DNA of 64,000 nt from Halopseudomonas bauzanensis (GTDB lineage Bacteria > Pseudomonadota > Gammaproteobacteria > Pseudomonadales > Pseudomonadaceae), in NCBI RefSeq assembly GCF_900114735.1, contig NZ_FOUA01000001.1, forward strand, positions 257,559 to 321,558, read 5' to 3'. A program made the translations under genes and the position numbers. Position 1 is the first letter of the stretch, and each line of letters begins with the position of its first letter. Of this stretch, positions 34,096 through 43,864 are shown piece after piece. The notes beneath the pieces were generated by a model. It was not told the origin of the DNA. It ran no database searches and was given only the letters and a program-made list of their open reading frames with translations.

Positions 34096-34395
34096 CATCG
34101 AGCTGGTGCTCGACGCTCCCAGGAAAGACAAAGCCAGCGCCCACTTCCTGGGACGGTCGAGCACCAGCTCGACCAGCGCACCAACCCGAAACTCCAACTG
34201 CCCATCGAGCTGCTGCTCAACGCTCCAGGAGAGACGGGCCCAACGCACAGTCCCCTGGGACGGTCGAGCACCAGCTCGACCAACGCACCAACCCGAAACT
34301 CCAACTGCCCATCGAGCTAATGCTCAACTCTCCCAGGAGAGACGCCCGACGCAGTCCCTGGGACGGTCGAGCACCAGCTCGACCAGCGCGCCCGC
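34096..34395. repeat. Tandem array of a 107-bp unit (family A REP)
   Basis: Three units start at 34096, 34203 and 34310, each exactly 107 bp apart; the third is cut short. Each unit has a left core CATCGAGCTG(G/C)TGCTC and an inverted right core GGTCGAGCACCAGCTCGACC, joined by a variable stretch, then CAGCGCACCAACCCGAAACT. The palindromic halves can fold back on each other. It fills the gap between the PA2817-like gene and the convergent ZIP gene, with no coding sequence. Confidence 0.9.
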
Positions 34396-34411
34396 TTGAT
34401 GCCCCGCCCTC

Positions 34412-35341
34412 TCACCCCAGCGCCGTATCCAGAAACATCATCACCCCAAAGCCCACCATCAACCCGATAGTCGCCGATGTCTGGTGGCCGTTGCGGTGGG
34501 TTTCGGGGATGACTTCGTGGGAGACGACGAAGATCATTGCGCCGGCGGCGAGACCCATGCTGACGGGATAGGCGACGGCGAAGGCACTGGACATGCCGAT
34601 GCCGATCAACGCACCCAGCGGCTCCATCAGACCAGTCGCCGCGGCAACCAGGGCCGAGCGCATGGCTGACAGACCCGTCGTGCGCAGTGCCAGAGCGACG
34701 GCCAGGCCTTCGGGTATATCCTGGATGGCGATGGCCGATGCGATGGACAGGCCTACCGGCATATCCCCTGCGGCAAAGCCGACGCCAATCGCCATGCCTT
34801 CGGGGATGTTATGCAGGGTGATCGCCAGGACGAACAGCCAGACGCGGCTGATGCGATCGAATGCAGGGCCATGGTGGCCGCTTATTTCATGGTGATGCGG
34901 GGTGAAGTAATCGAGCCCCAGCATCAGCACCACACCCAGCCCCAGCCCGATCGCCACGGTCGCGGCGGCAGCCATGCTGTTGCCGAGAATATCCTCCGCT
35001 GCAGCGATCCCCGGCAGGATCAGCGAGAACGCGGCGGCGGCGAGCATCATGCCCGCGGCAAAGCCGAGCATGCTGTCTTGTCGCCGTACGGAAATGGCCT
35101 TCATGGAAAGGCCCAGGAAGGCGCCCAGCGACGTCGCCAAGAAACCTGCCGTACCACCCAGCAATGCGTGACGCAGGTTGATGGTGTTGCCGCCACTCAC
35201 CGCGCTGACGACGCTGGCAATAATCAGCGCGAGAATGACCAATACCGCCCCGGCAAGGCCGAAGGAGATATAGGGACTGCGTTGGGCCTGGTCAATCCAG
35301 GCGCTGCGCAGCTCTGCTGCCAATGAGACGGTTTTTTCCAT
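34412..35341 (-). CDS. ZIP-family divalent metal transporter
   Basis: Inner-membrane protein of 309 residues that would import Zn2+ and possibly other divalent metals. The paired metal-site motifs are in ITLHNIPEGMAIGVGF (helix IV) and AIAIQDIPEGLAVALAL (helix V). A histidine cluster FTPHHHEISGHHG lies in the cytoplasmic loop before them, and FVVSHEVIPETHRNG in a later segment. The N-terminus has an extra helix (ISFGLAGAVLVILALIIASVV) compared with ZupT. Metal specificity cannot be read from sequence; no Zur site was recognised. Confidence 0.88.
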   Translation of the reverse strand: MEKTVSLAAELRSAWIDQAQRSPYISFGLAGAVLVILALIIASVVSAVSGGNTINLRHALLGGTAGFLATSLGAFLGLSMKAISVRRQDSMLGFAAGMMLAAAAFSLILPGIAAAEDILGNSMAAAATVAIGLGLGVVLMLGLDYFTPHHHEISGHHGPAFDRISRVWLFVLAITLHNIPEGMAIGVGFAAGDMPVGLSIASAIAIQDIPEGLAVALALRTTGLSAMRSALVAAATGLMEPLGALIGIGMSSAFAVAYPVSMGLAAGAMIFVVSHEVIPETHRNGHQTSATIGLMVGFGVMMFLDTALG

Positions 35342-35585
35342 GATCGCTGCTTGCCGATGGTCTTGGTTGTCCGAAGTCTATCAGGTGACAATCCCGCGCA
35401 CCGTTGATTCAGTGCAAGCGGATCATTGAGAAAATATATCGGGATAGGGAGGTTTCCGGGCAGCCTCTGCCACACTCAACTATATTGTGCTCTAACGATT
35501 TAGACCGTTGCGCTGATCCTTCCGCTGCGGGGGTAGGAAACGGTACCGAGGTAATGGACAGCATCCCAGAGCAGAGGGCATTTGC

Positions 35586-37088
35586 ATGACAGACCAGACC
35601 TTTCAGTTAATCGCCATCAGCCTGTATTTCCTGGGGATGCTGGGTATCGGTTACTACGCCTATTTCCAGACCTCCAGCCTGGATGACTACATGCTGGCCG
35701 GCCGCAGGCTCCCACCGAGCGTCGCGGCCCTTTCTGCTGGCGCATCGGATATGTCCGGCTGGTTGTTGATGGGGCTGCCGGGCGCCATTTATACCACCGG
35801 CCTGGTGGAAGCCTGGATCGCCATCGGCCTGACCATCGGCGCCTACTTGAACTGGCGTTTCGTGGCACCGCGACTGCGCTCCTATACGGAGGTGTCCAGC
35901 AATTCGATCACTCTGCCGAGCTTTCTGGAGAGCCGCTTCAAGGACGGCACCCGCCTGCTGCGAATCACTTCGGGCCTCATCATCCTGGTGTTCTTCACCT
36001 TCTATGTATCCTCCGGCATGGTCGCCGGCGGGGTGTTCTTCGAGGCATCCTTCGACGCGCACTACCTGTTCGGCATGCTCCTGGTGGCCGGCATCACCTT
36101 GACCTATACCCTGTTCGGGGGCTTTCTGGGCGCCTCCCTGACCGACGTTGCACAGGGGTTGCTGATGCTGGCCGCGCTGATTGTCGTTCCTCTGATCACC
36201 GTTTTCAGCATGGGCGGCGTGAGCGAGACCATTGCCGCGATCAATGCCGCAGATGCAGCCCATAACCTGGCCAACCCGGATGACGAACTACATCGCACCT
36301 CCTTGCTGTTCGGCGGCAGCCTGCTGGCGATCATCTCGGCCGCGTCCTGGGGGCTTGGCTACTTCGGCCAGCCGCACGTCATCGTGCGCTTCATGGCCCT
36401 GCGTTCATCGGCTGACGCCAAGGCCGGTCGCCGCATCGGTATTGGCTGGATGATCCTGGTCGCCACCGGCGCGGTATTTACCGGCCTGATCGGCGTCGGC
36501 TATTTTCACGCCAGCGGACAGACACTGGATAACCCGGAAACCGTCTTCCTGCTGCTGTCACAGATTCTGTTCCACCCGCTCATCGCCGGCCTGGTACTGG
36601 CTGCCGTGCTGGCCGCGATCATGTCCACCGTCTCTTCGCAGCTGCTCGTCTGCTCTTCAGCGCTGGTCGAGGATCTGTACAAGATTTTCGGCAAGGAACT
36701 GTCGGTCTCGCAGCAGGTATTGCTGGGCCGTCTGGGCGTACTGGTCGTAGCGGTGATCGCCGCCCTGCTGGCCATTGACCCACGCTCCAACATTCTTGGG
36801 CTGGTCGCCTTTGCCTGGGCGGGATTCGGCGCGGCATTCGGCCCGATCATCCTGCTGTCGCTGTTCTGGCGCAAGCTCACCGCGATGGGCGCGCTGGCCG
36901 GGATGGTTGCCGGTGCCGTGGTGGTGGGTATCTGGGGCAATATTGCCAGCCTGCAGGCGCTGATGTATGAGATCGTGCCGGGCTTCCTGGCCTGCGCTGC
37001 GGTAGCCGTCGTCACGTCTCTGCTGACCAGGCGCCGGGCGAACGAACAGATCCAATCAGAGTTCAGCAAGATGGAATCGTACCAATGA
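35586..37088 (+). CDS. putP: Sodium/proline symporter PutP
   Basis: SSS-family sodium:solute symporter of 500 residues with 13 predicted helices, importing proline. Motifs are FQTSSLDDYMLAGRRLPP, LSAGASDMSGWLLMGLPGA (sodium and proline site region), SFLESRFKDGTRLLR, and GYFGQPHVIVRFMAL. The length equals that of E. coli PutP (502). No putA lies in the window. A bidirectional terminator follows. Confidence 0.92.
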   Translation: MTDQTFQLIAISLYFLGMLGIGYYAYFQTSSLDDYMLAGRRLPPSVAALSAGASDMSGWLLMGLPGAIYTTGLVEAWIAIGLTIGAYLNWRFVAPRLRSYTEVSSNSITLPSFLESRFKDGTRLLRITSGLIILVFFTFYVSSGMVAGGVFFEASFDAHYLFGMLLVAGITLTYTLFGGFLGASLTDVAQGLLMLAALIVVPLITVFSMGGVSETIAAINAADAAHNLANPDDELHRTSLLFGGSLLAIISAASWGLGYFGQPHVIVRFMALRSSADAKAGRRIGIGWMILVATGAVFTGLIGVGYFHASGQTLDNPETVFLLLSQILFHPLIAGLVLAAVLAAIMSTVSSQLLVCSSALVEDLYKIFGKELSVSQQVLLGRLGVLVVAVIAALLAIDPRSNILGLVAFAWAGFGAAFGPIILLSLFWRKLTAMGALAGMVAGAVVVGIWGNIASLQALMYEIVPGFLACAAVAVVTSLLTRRRANEQIQSEFSKMESYQ

Positions 37089-37160
37089 CCGGGCGCGCCC
37101 CAATGGCATCATCGCGTTGGCCGGATAGGACGGGGGTGTTCAGACCCGAATCGCAGACAT

Positions 37161-37188
37161 GAAAAAAGGGCCTTTCGGCCCTTTTTTC
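37161..37188. terminator. Bidirectional terminator between putP and the tRNA genes
   Basis: AAAAAAGGGCC-TTTC-GGCCCTTTTTT: symmetric, with a T run on both strands. It can end the putP transcript from the left and the tRNA transcript from the right. Confidence 0.9.
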
Positions 37189-37228
37189 ACCAATCTGCAG
37201 ACTCCAATGGATGCCTGCAGATCTATAT

Positions 37229-37304
<76 letters not shown>

Positions 37305-37320
37305 AAATCTGACGCCGTAA

Positions 37321-37396
37321 TGGCGTCCCCTAGGGGACTCGAACCCCTGTTACCGCCGTGAAAGGGCGGTGTCCTAGGCCACTAGACGAAGGGGAC
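37321..37396 (-). tRNA. gltT: tRNA-Glu (TTC)
   Basis: The minus strand gives a 76-nt cloverleaf starting GTCCCCTTCGTCTAGTGG with encoded CCA. Anticodon TTC lies in CCCTTTCACGG; the T arm has GGTTCGAGTCC. It is 16 bases before tRNA-Gly and is likely co-transcribed. Confidence 0.95.
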
Positions 37397-37481
37397 GTAT
37401 CCGGACTTCACAGTGCCGAGGTATCAACCTTGGCTACTTGCTGCGTCTTCCGCGTTGCGTTGTTCGCTGCAAGTGGCGCGC

Positions 37482-37510
37482 ATTTTAGGCATGGCCCCAG
37501 GGTCCGTCAA
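37482..37510 (-). promoter_or_regulatory. Promoter of the tRNA-Glu/tRNA-Gly operon
   Basis: The minus strand has TTGACG, 17 bases, then TAAAAT, followed by a GC-rich discriminator GCGCGCC as expected of a stringently controlled stable-RNA promoter. Confidence 0.8.
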
Positions 37511-37685
37511 CCCCCCAAGCCAATCTTTTTTCAGGTTTTTTTCAGGTTTTTGATTCTCCCCGCGAAAACCGTGGCCTACAGCTGTGATGAGAGTCTGGTC
37601 ACAATAATCATCCAGCGCAAGCCCACCTGTCGCTCCAGCTGATTGTATTGAAATGATGGATATGGCATAACGACAGCTCGTGCCC

Positions 37686-38468
37686 ATGGAGAGCTTTCCC
37701 TTGTCCCCTATGCTCATCGCTGCCCTCGTCATTGGCGGCTTGGCGATACTTATCTGTATCGGCTTCATCAATCAGGCGGTGGAGCGAGCGCGCCTGGAGC
37801 GCGCCCGCAAGCAATCCGAGCTGCAGGCACGCTGGAAGCACTGCGCAGCGCTCGCCGCAGAGATACCGGGCCAGTTCATGACCGCGGAGCTCAAAACGCT
37901 GCTGTTGCATATTGAAGCGTCGCTGCTGGAACGATTGATCCGGCTGGATAATAAACACACCGCCCATGCTGAGCAGTTGAAGGAAATACGCCAGCAGCTC
38001 GACAAGGGCGAGCCGCGTATCAACAATGCGCCAGTGGTGATCACCGATGAGGTGATCGCGCAACGGACCAAGCAACTGCTGAGTGACCTGCTCCGCTTGC
38101 TGGACCAGTCGCGGCAGGACGGTGTGCTGGACAATCCGGGCTTCCAACGCTGGAGCCAGGTGTTGAACCAATATCTGCTGCAAACCACCCTGACGATGTA
38201 CCAGGCGGTCGCCAATAGCGCCCTGCAGTCCGGCAAGCCCCGGGTCGCCAAGTTGCAATATGAACGGGCAATCGACTTCCTGAACAAGCACCAGCAGGCC
38301 GATAAGGGCCAGCTGGCGGTGTTTCGGCAATTGCTGCTCAATGCTGAACAGGCTGCCTTGCAACAAGAGCGGGGCGCTGACCCCAGTACAAATGAGTTAA
38401 GCGCCGGTATACAGGCCCTGGAAGAAGACGATCAGGCCTGGAAGAAAAAAGCTCTGTACGATGACTGA
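37686..38468 (+). CDS. Membrane-anchored hypothetical protein
   Basis: About 260 residues with one N-terminal membrane anchor (MLIAALVIGGLAILICIGFI) followed by a long, charged, helical cytoplasmic region. The region begins QAVERARLERARKQSELQARW, which looks coiled-coil, and ends in an acidic/basic tail (LEEDDQAWKKKALYDD). No family was recognised. A GTG two codons earlier and an ATG at 37710 are alternative starts. The next gene (GST-like) follows after 26 bases, so the two may be co-transcribed. Confidence 0.65.
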   Translation: MESFPLSPMLIAALVIGGLAILICIGFINQAVERARLERARKQSELQARWKHCAALAAEIPGQFMTAELKTLLLHIEASLLERLIRLDNKHTAHAEQLKEIRQQLDKGEPRINNAPVVITDEVIAQRTKQLLSDLLRLLDQSRQDGVLDNPGFQRWSQVLNQYLLQTTLTMYQAVANSALQSGKPRVAKLQYERAIDFLNKHQQADKGQLAVFRQLLLNAEQAALQQERGADPSTNELSAGIQALEEDDQAWKKKALYDD

Positions 38469-38494
38469 GTTAACCCCTGACGGAATGTACCCCC

Positions 38495-39166
38495 ATGTCC
38501 CTGATCCTCTACGGGGCGATTCTTTCGCCCTTCGTTCGCAAGATCCGCATTCAGCTCGCTGAGCAGAACATTGAGCATGAACTGGTCAACCAGACGCCCT
38601 TCATGCAGCCCGACTGGTATTACGAGATAAGCCCGCTGGGACGCATTCCGGCGATCAAGGACGGCGATTTGAGTCTGGCCGACTCCAGTGTGATTGCCCA
38701 GTACCTGCAGGAAACCCGCGATGGTATCCGCCTGTATGGCAGAACCCCGGCGGAAGCGGCGCGGGTGCGCTGGCTGGAAAAGTACGCAGACTATGAGCTC
38801 GCCGGCCCGGCGACCTTCAAGACGTTTTTCAACCGCGTGGTTCATCGGCTGATGGGCAAAGCCTGCGATGAAGAAGCGGTGCAGCAAGCTGTGAAGCAGG
38901 ATCTGCCACCGCTGCTCGATTACCTGGAAACGCAGCTGGGCAACCAGCATTACTTCCTCGGCGACCAGTTCAGCATGGCGGACATTGCCGTGTGCAGCCA
39001 ACTCATAAACCTGGCCCATGCCGGCGAGCTGATCGACGAAGAAACCTGGCCGGCCCTGTCCTCCCTGCTGAGCCGCGTCACCTCCCGCACCAGCGTGAGC
39101 AGCCTGTTGCCGGCGGAGCACCGGATCGTGGGCATGGTGAATGGCGCAAGCGTCTCCGCGACGTAA
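38495..39166 (+). CDS. Glutathione S-transferase family protein
   Basis: Cytosolic GST fold, 223 residues. The thioredoxin-like N-terminal domain starts LILYGAILSPFVRKIRI, with Ser in the place of the catalytic residue; the cis-Pro is in GRIPAIKDGDLSLADSSVI, whose Asp-Ser pair binds the gamma-glutamyl group. The helical C-terminal domain contains FLGDQFSMADIAVCSQL. Substrate unknown. It could act in stress response or in degradation. Confidence 0.85.
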   Translation: MSLILYGAILSPFVRKIRIQLAEQNIEHELVNQTPFMQPDWYYEISPLGRIPAIKDGDLSLADSSVIAQYLQETRDGIRLYGRTPAEAARVRWLEKYADYELAGPATFKTFFNRVVHRLMGKACDEEAVQQAVKQDLPPLLDYLETQLGNQHYFLGDQFSMADIAVCSQLINLAHAGELIDEETWPALSSLLSRVTSRTSVSSLLPAEHRIVGMVNGASVSAT

Positions 39167-39198
39167 AAGGCCCTTCCCGGTGTAGCGCGCGGTTCGGG

Positions 39199-39233
39199 GT
39201 GTAGCACCTTGGCCCGCAATCGGGCGCTACGCC
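39199..39233. repeat. Family B 35-nt palindrome
   Basis: Same 35-nt palindrome as at 33525, with one change in the left arm (GTGTAGCACC). A partial extra left arm (GTGTAGCGCG) precedes it at about 39180. Confidence 0.7.
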
Positions 39234-39316
39234 TGCGGCCTCGCCGCTACCTCAAACCCCGTCGTCGAGCCCGAGCGCGGACCGGGGTACGACAACCCGA
39301 TAACCACGCTCCGGCA

Positions 39317-40204
39317 CTACTTCTTCAGCAGTTCCCGCCCTACCCAAGACCGCGCAAATTGCCACGCACACCGGCCGTTGCGGTTACCCCGTGCCTGGGC
39401 CCAGCGAATGGCTTCTTTCTGCAGCTGTTCGCCCCACTCCCACTCCAACCCGTGCTCCGCCGCCATCGCCGTCAGCCAGTGCCGTACCACTTCGAGATAA
39501 TGCTCCTGGCTGAACGGATAGAACGACACCCATACCCCGAAGCGGTCCGATAGTGCGATCTTCTCTTCAATCGCCTCGCCAGGGTGCAGTTCGCCATCGA
39601 CCATACTGGCGCCAAGGTTGTCGCTGCGCTGTTCGGGCAGCAAATGCCGGCGGTTGGAGGTGGCGTAGAGCAGCAGATTGTCCGGCGTCGCCTCAACGGA
39701 GCCGTCCAGCACGGTTTTCAAGGTCTTGTAGGCACTGTCATCCGCCTCGAAAGCCAGGTCATCGCAGAACAGCAGAAAGCGCCAAGGCTGGTCAGCGATC
39801 TGGGTCACGAGCGCTGGCAGGTGAACCAGGTCGCCCTTGTCGATCTCGATCAGCCGCAGCCCCTGATCCGACCAGGCTGCCAGCAGCGCTCGCACCAGAG
39901 AGGACTTGCCCGTACCGCGAGCGCCCCACAGCAAGGCGTTATTGGCGGGCAGACCTTTGACGAATTGTTCGGTGTTAGCCTCAAGCAAGGCTTTCTGCCG
40001 ATCAACGCCCACCAAATCACCCAACCCATGCCCCGCGGTAACCTCCAACGGCTTGAGCCACCCCCCGTCGCCCTGCCCCACCCACCGCGCCGCTGGCGTC
40101 TGGCTCCAGTCGATGACCGGCGGCACAGGAGGCAGGTTCCGCTCATAGCGATCAAGAAAGGCGACGACCCGCTGCATGAAGTCGGCGGTGGAGATATCGG
40201 ACAT
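39317..40204 (-). CDS. DUF815-family ATP-binding protein
   Basis: AAA-like ATPase of 295 residues. Walker A is LLWGARGTGKSSLVRA (about 91-106) and Walker B is FLLFCDDLAFE (143-153). ATSNRRHLLPEQ resembles a sensor-1 region. DUF815 proteins are widespread and uncharacterised; RuvB- or ORC-like activity has been suggested from fold only. The frame opens upstream, but the ATG at 40204 begins MSDISTADFM as in homologues. The two flanking intergenic regions are packed with repeats. Confidence 0.82.
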   Translation of the reverse strand: MSDISTADFMQRVVAFLDRYERNLPPVPPVIDWSQTPAARWVGQGDGGWLKPLEVTAGHGLGDLVGVDRQKALLEANTEQFVKGLPANNALLWGARGTGKSSLVRALLAAWSDQGLRLIEIDKGDLVHLPALVTQIADQPWRFLLFCDDLAFEADDSAYKTLKTVLDGSVEATPDNLLLYATSNRRHLLPEQRSDNLGASMVDGELHPGEAIEEKIALSDRFGVWVSFYPFSQEHYLEVVRHWLTAMAAEHGLEWEWGEQLQKEAIRWAQARGNRNGRCAWQFARSWVGRELLKK

Positions 40205-40344
40205 GGTGATTTCCTGGCAGGTGAATGGGTGCGGCAATGTGTTTGCTATGGAAGAGGAAAATTGTTGGTGGGTCAACTGGTTGAGCAATGGTTATGGAAG
40301 GTCGAGCCAGATGATCAGCTTCGTTGGGCTGATGATGGCTCCTT

Positions 40345-40565
40345 CATCGAGCTGGTGCTCGACGTTCCCAGGAAAAACAAACCGGTGTTCCCTGGGAGGG
40401 TCGAGCACCAGCTCGACCAATGGCGGCGCAGGCAGACATCCCAGCCTGACCAAACATCGCCTATGAAAGCTGGCTAGTCCGCTCATCGAGCTGGTGCTCG
40501 ACGTTCCCAGGAGAAGCAAGCCGGTGTTCCCTGGGAGGGTCGAGCACCAGCTCGACCAACGGCGG
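40345..40565. repeat. Two family A REP units, 139-bp period
   Basis: Left cores begin at 40345 and 40484, each followed by an inverted right core (GGGTCGAGCACCAGCTCGACC). The second unit is nearly identical over about 80-90 bases to a unit at 44187-44270. The space between the DUF815 and msrB genes holds nothing else recognisable. Confidence 0.88.
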
Positions 40566-40602
40566 TGCGGGTAAACACCGCCGACCAAATCAGAGCACCA
40601 CT

Positions 40603-40995
40603 CTATCTCGGCTCCAGTCGCAAACACACCGAGTTGATGCAATACCGCAGCCCGGTCGGGGGTGGGCCGTCGGGGAAGACGTGGCCGAGGTGGGCGTCGC
40701 AGCGGGCACAGAGCACTTCGGTGCGGTGCATGCCGTGACTGTAGTCCTCGGAGGTGGTGATGGCATCGTCGTTCACCGGCGCGTAGTAGCTGGGCCAGCC
40801 ACAGCCGGCATCGAACTGGGTGTCGGTATCGAACAGCGGTGCATCGCAGCATACGCAGTGGTACTGACCAGGTTCACCCTTGAGGTGATACTCGCCGGAA
40901 AATGGCCGTTCGGTACCCTTGAGTCGGCATACCTGATACTGGGCGTCGTCCAGTTGGTCGCGCCAGGCGTCATCCGACTTGATTACTTTGTCCAT
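40603..40995 (-). CDS. msrB: Peptide-methionine (R)-S-oxide reductase MsrB
   Basis: Repairs methionine-R-sulfoxide in proteins with thioredoxin. It has 130 residues. Zinc ligands are Cys47, Cys50 (HCVCC), Cys96 and Cys99 (LCARC); the catalytic cysteine is Cys119 in [19 protein letters not shown] and [12 protein letters not shown] are further family motifs. The ATG at 40995 has a strong GGAGGAAA site; an upstream in-frame ATG (41076) would add 27 poorly conserved residues. It is divergent from alaA. Confidence 0.93.
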   Translation of the reverse strand: MDKVIKSDDAWRDQLDDAQYQVCRLKGTERPFSGEYHLKGEPGQYHCVCCDAPLFDTDTQFDAGCGWPSYYAPVNDDAITTSEDYSHGMHRTEVLCARCDAHLGHVFPDGPPPTGLRYCINSVCLRLEPR

Positions 40996-41112
40996 ATTTC
41001 CTCCGCAAGATTGTGTGTTCGGGCTTTCTTCGCCGGAACCGCAGTCGTATGATGCTCGCTTTGCTTTTGCGATCAAAGCCCCTCACCACCCGATGATTTA
41101 CAGGTAAGTATC

Positions 41113-42324
41113 ATGCAGGTTAGCAAGTCCAACAAATTGGCCAATGTCTGCTACGACATTCGCGGGCCCGTCCTGCGCCATGCCAAACGCCTCGAAGAGG
41201 AAGGTCACCGGATTCTCAAGCTGAACATCGGCAACCCGGCGCCCTTCGGTTTCGAAGCGCCCGAGGAAATCCTCCAGGACGTGATTCTCAACCTGCCCAC
41301 GGCACAGGGCTACAGCGACTCGAAGGGGCTGTTCTCGGCGCGTAAGGCGGTGATGCATTACTGCCAGACGAAGAACATCCAGGGTGTCGGCATCGAGGAT
41401 ATCTACCTGGGCAACGGTGTGTCCGAGCTGATCGTGATGGCCATGCAGGCGCTGCTGAACAATGGCGACGAAGTGCTGATTCCCGCCCCGGATTATCCGC
41501 TGTGGACCGCGGCTGTCAGCCTGTCGGGTGGCAAGCCGGTGCATTATCTGTGCGATGAGCAATCGGAGTGGTACCCGGATATCGAGGATATCCGCAGCAA
41601 GATCACCCCCAACACCAAGGCGATGGTGCTGATCAACCCGAACAACCCTACCGGTTCGGTATACCCGCGCGAAGTGCTGGAGCAACTGGCCGAGGTGGCC
41701 CGCGAACACAAGCTGCTAGTTCTTGCGGACGAGATCTACGACAAGATCCTGTACGACGGTGCCGAGCACGATTCCTTCGCCGCTATCGCTCCGGATCTGC
41801 TGTGCCTGACGTTCAATGGTCTGTCCAAGTCCTACCGGGTGGCGGGTTTCCGTTCCGGCTGGATGATCATCAGCGGACCGAAGCAGAAGGCTGCAAGCTA
41901 CATCGAAGGCCTGGAGATTCTGTCGTCCATGCGCCTGTGTGCCAACGTCCCATCGCAGCACGCCATTCAGACGGCGTTGGGGGGCTATCAGAGCATCAAT
42001 GACCTGATCCTGCCTGGTGGCCGCCTGCTAGAGCAGCGTGATACCGCCTGGGAACTGCTCAATGATATCCCCGGAGTGAGCTGCACCAAGCCCAAGGGCG
42101 CGCTCTACCTGTTCCCGAAGCTGGATCCGAAGGTATATCCGATCCACAACGACGAGAAGATGGTGCTGGATCTACTGCTGCAGGAGAAGATTCTTGTGGT
42201 TCAGGGCACCGCCTTCAACTGGCCCTGGCCGGACCACTTCCGCATCGTCTCCCTGCCCCGCAAGGATGATCTGGAAATGGCGATTGGCCGGATCGCCAAC
42301 TTCCTGCACGGGTATCGGCAGTAA
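41113..42324 (+). CDS. alaA: Alanine aminotransferase AlaA
   Basis: Class I PLP aminotransferase of 403 residues making alanine from pyruvate and glutamate. MQVSKSNKLANVCYDIRGPV is the characteristic start. The PLP lysine is in FNGLSKSYRVAGFRSGW (about residue 239), with NPNNPTGSVYPREVL and LADEIYDKILYDG as other family motifs. It is divergent from msrB, as is usual in Pseudomonas. Confidence 0.93.
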   Translation: MQVSKSNKLANVCYDIRGPVLRHAKRLEEEGHRILKLNIGNPAPFGFEAPEEILQDVILNLPTAQGYSDSKGLFSARKAVMHYCQTKNIQGVGIEDIYLGNGVSELIVMAMQALLNNGDEVLIPAPDYPLWTAAVSLSGGKPVHYLCDEQSEWYPDIEDIRSKITPNTKAMVLINPNNPTGSVYPREVLEQLAEVAREHKLLVLADEIYDKILYDGAEHDSFAAIAPDLLCLTFNGLSKSYRVAGFRSGWMIISGPKQKAASYIEGLEILSSMRLCANVPSQHAIQTALGGYQSINDLILPGGRLLEQRDTAWELLNDIPGVSCTKPKGALYLFPKLDPKVYPIHNDEKMVLDLLLQEKILVVQGTAFNWPWPDHFRIVSLPRKDDLEMAIGRIANFLHGYRQ

Positions 42325-42335
42325 CGGGGTCAGGT

Positions 42336-42420
42336 TGTGGGAGCCGCTTTTCCGTAGGAGCGGCTCTTGGCCCGAAGCTCTTCTGCCAGGTCCATTCGCG
42401 GGCAAGCCCGCTCCTACAGG
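42336..42420. repeat. REP pair (classic Pseudomonas type)
   Basis: GTGGGAGCCGC and GTAGGAGCGGC at the left, and CGCGGGCAAGCCCGCTCCTA at the right, in opposite orientation. Between them GAAGCTCTTCTGCCAGG is shared with the element at 47714-47779. The remainder of 42325-42632 shows no gene. Confidence 0.85.
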
Positions 42421-42632
42421 ACAGTGCCGGCTTGCTCGCCATGAAGCGCTGCCCAAGAGCTCGGACTCGTTTCTTGTGGTAGCGGCCTTGATGCGAAGCT
42501 TTTCTATCAGCCGACCCACTCGCTCGCGCTCAACGCCCTACCCCGACACGCTTTGATACAGACTGCCGATTGAATCCCAACCGGCCAACCCCAAATATAC
42601 GCCTAGCTATTAGCCTTAGGAGTTTCACTTAA

Positions 42633-43526
42633 ATGATGCGTATTGTGCTTTTCCTGGCAACCAACCTTGCCATTCTGATGGTTGCCAGCGTCACCTTGAG
42701 CTTGCTGGGTGTCGGTAGCGTGCATGACGGTCAGGGCGGGATGAACCTGACATCGCTGTTGATCTTCTGTGCGGTATTCGGTTTTGCCGGTTCCTTTATC
42801 TCCCTGTTCCTGTCCAAATGGATGGCCAAGCGCGGTACCGGCACCCGGGTCATCACCCAACCGCAGACCCGCCAGGAGCAGTGGCTGGTGGATACCGTTG
42901 CTGAACTGGCGCGCGACGCCAATATCGGCATGCCGGAGGTGGGTATCTTCCCGTCGCGGGCGTCCAACGCCTTTGCTACCGGTTGGAACAAGAACGCTTC
43001 GCTGGTTGCGGTATCCGAGGGAATGCTGCAGCGCTTCAGCCCCAACGAGATTCGTGCGGTCATGGCACACGAGATCGGTCACGTGGCCAACGGCGACATG
43101 GTGACCTTGACCCTGATCCAGGGCGTGGTAAACACCTTCGTGATGTTCTTTGCACGCATCATCGGCAACTTCGTTGACCGGGCGGTGTTCCGCAACGAGG
43201 GTTCAGGTCCGGGGATCGGTTATTTCATCTCGACCATCGTGGCTGAGCTGGTGCTGGGTATTCTAGCCAGCATCATCGTGATGTGGTTCTCGCGCCAGCG
43301 TGAATTCCGTGCGGATGCCGCCGCAGCGCAGCTGACCGGTAGCGGCAACATGATCGCCGCCCTGGAACGTCTGCGCGCTGAACAGGGTATTCCGGTGGAG
43401 ATGCCCGGCGAAATGACCGCCTTCGGCATCAACGGCAACCTCAAGAATGGCCTCGCCGGCCTGCTGATGACCCACCCGCCGCTGGAACAGCGTATCGCCG
43501 CGCTGCGCGCCGGGAATTATCGCTAA
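42633..43526 (+). CDS. htpX: Protease HtpX
   Basis: Zinc metalloprotease of the inner membrane, 297 residues, which degrades misfolded membrane proteins together with FtsH. TM1 and TM2 are at the N-terminus ([36 protein letters not shown]). The active site is HEIGH in [13 protein letters not shown] (about 146-150). A third zinc ligand Glu is in [10 protein letters not shown]. Two further hydrophobic segments surround [17 protein letters not shown]. The protein is full length. Confidence 0.95.
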   Translation: MMRIVLFLATNLAILMVASVTLSLLGVGSVHDGQGGMNLTSLLIFCAVFGFAGSFISLFLSKWMAKRGTGTRVITQPQTRQEQWLVDTVAELARDANIGMPEVGIFPSRASNAFATGWNKNASLVAVSEGMLQRFSPNEIRAVMAHEIGHVANGDMVTLTLIQGVVNTFVMFFARIIGNFVDRAVFRNEGSGPGIGYFISTIVAELVLGILASIIVMWFSRQREFRADAAAAQLTGSGNMIAALERLRAEQGIPVEMPGEMTAFGINGNLKNGLAGLLMTHPPLEQRIAALRAGNYR

Positions 43527-43556
43527 CCGCAGATAGGTATCGGGCTCGCTTGTCGA

Positions 43557-43697
43557 GTGTAGCGCCCAGGCCCGCAATCGGGCGCTACACCTGAAGGCTT
43601 ACAGTCTCCCGAACCCTTGTCGTCGAGCCCCGAAACCAGCGCTCGACGCACCTGTGCAAGGGGTTGTTTTTCGGGGTGTAGCGCACCTGCGCTACAC
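43557..43697. repeat. Family B palindromes after htpX
   Basis: The 35-nt unit lies at 43557-43591. A compact version with perfect 10-bp arms GTGTAGCGCA/TGCGCTACAC lies at 43676-43697. Between them CGTCGAGC and GCTCGACG (about 43622-43648) can pair. The rest of 43527-43864 has no gene. Confidence 0.75.
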
Positions 43698-43864
43698 CGG
43701 CGGGCTCCCAACTCCCCCCTTTCGCAAGCTTCTCCCCCCACTTTTGCTCCTTCCCCCAGGAAATATTCTGTCATCCCGTGGTCACAACCTTGGTCTATCC
43801 TTCGTTATGTCAGGCATCGCAGAGTTGCCGGCATTACCCGATTAGAACTGGTTTGGAGAAGATC

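Noticed and set aside
35404..35589. A 61-codon frame directly before putP
   Set aside because: No ribosome site or family features, and it overlaps the putP promoter region.
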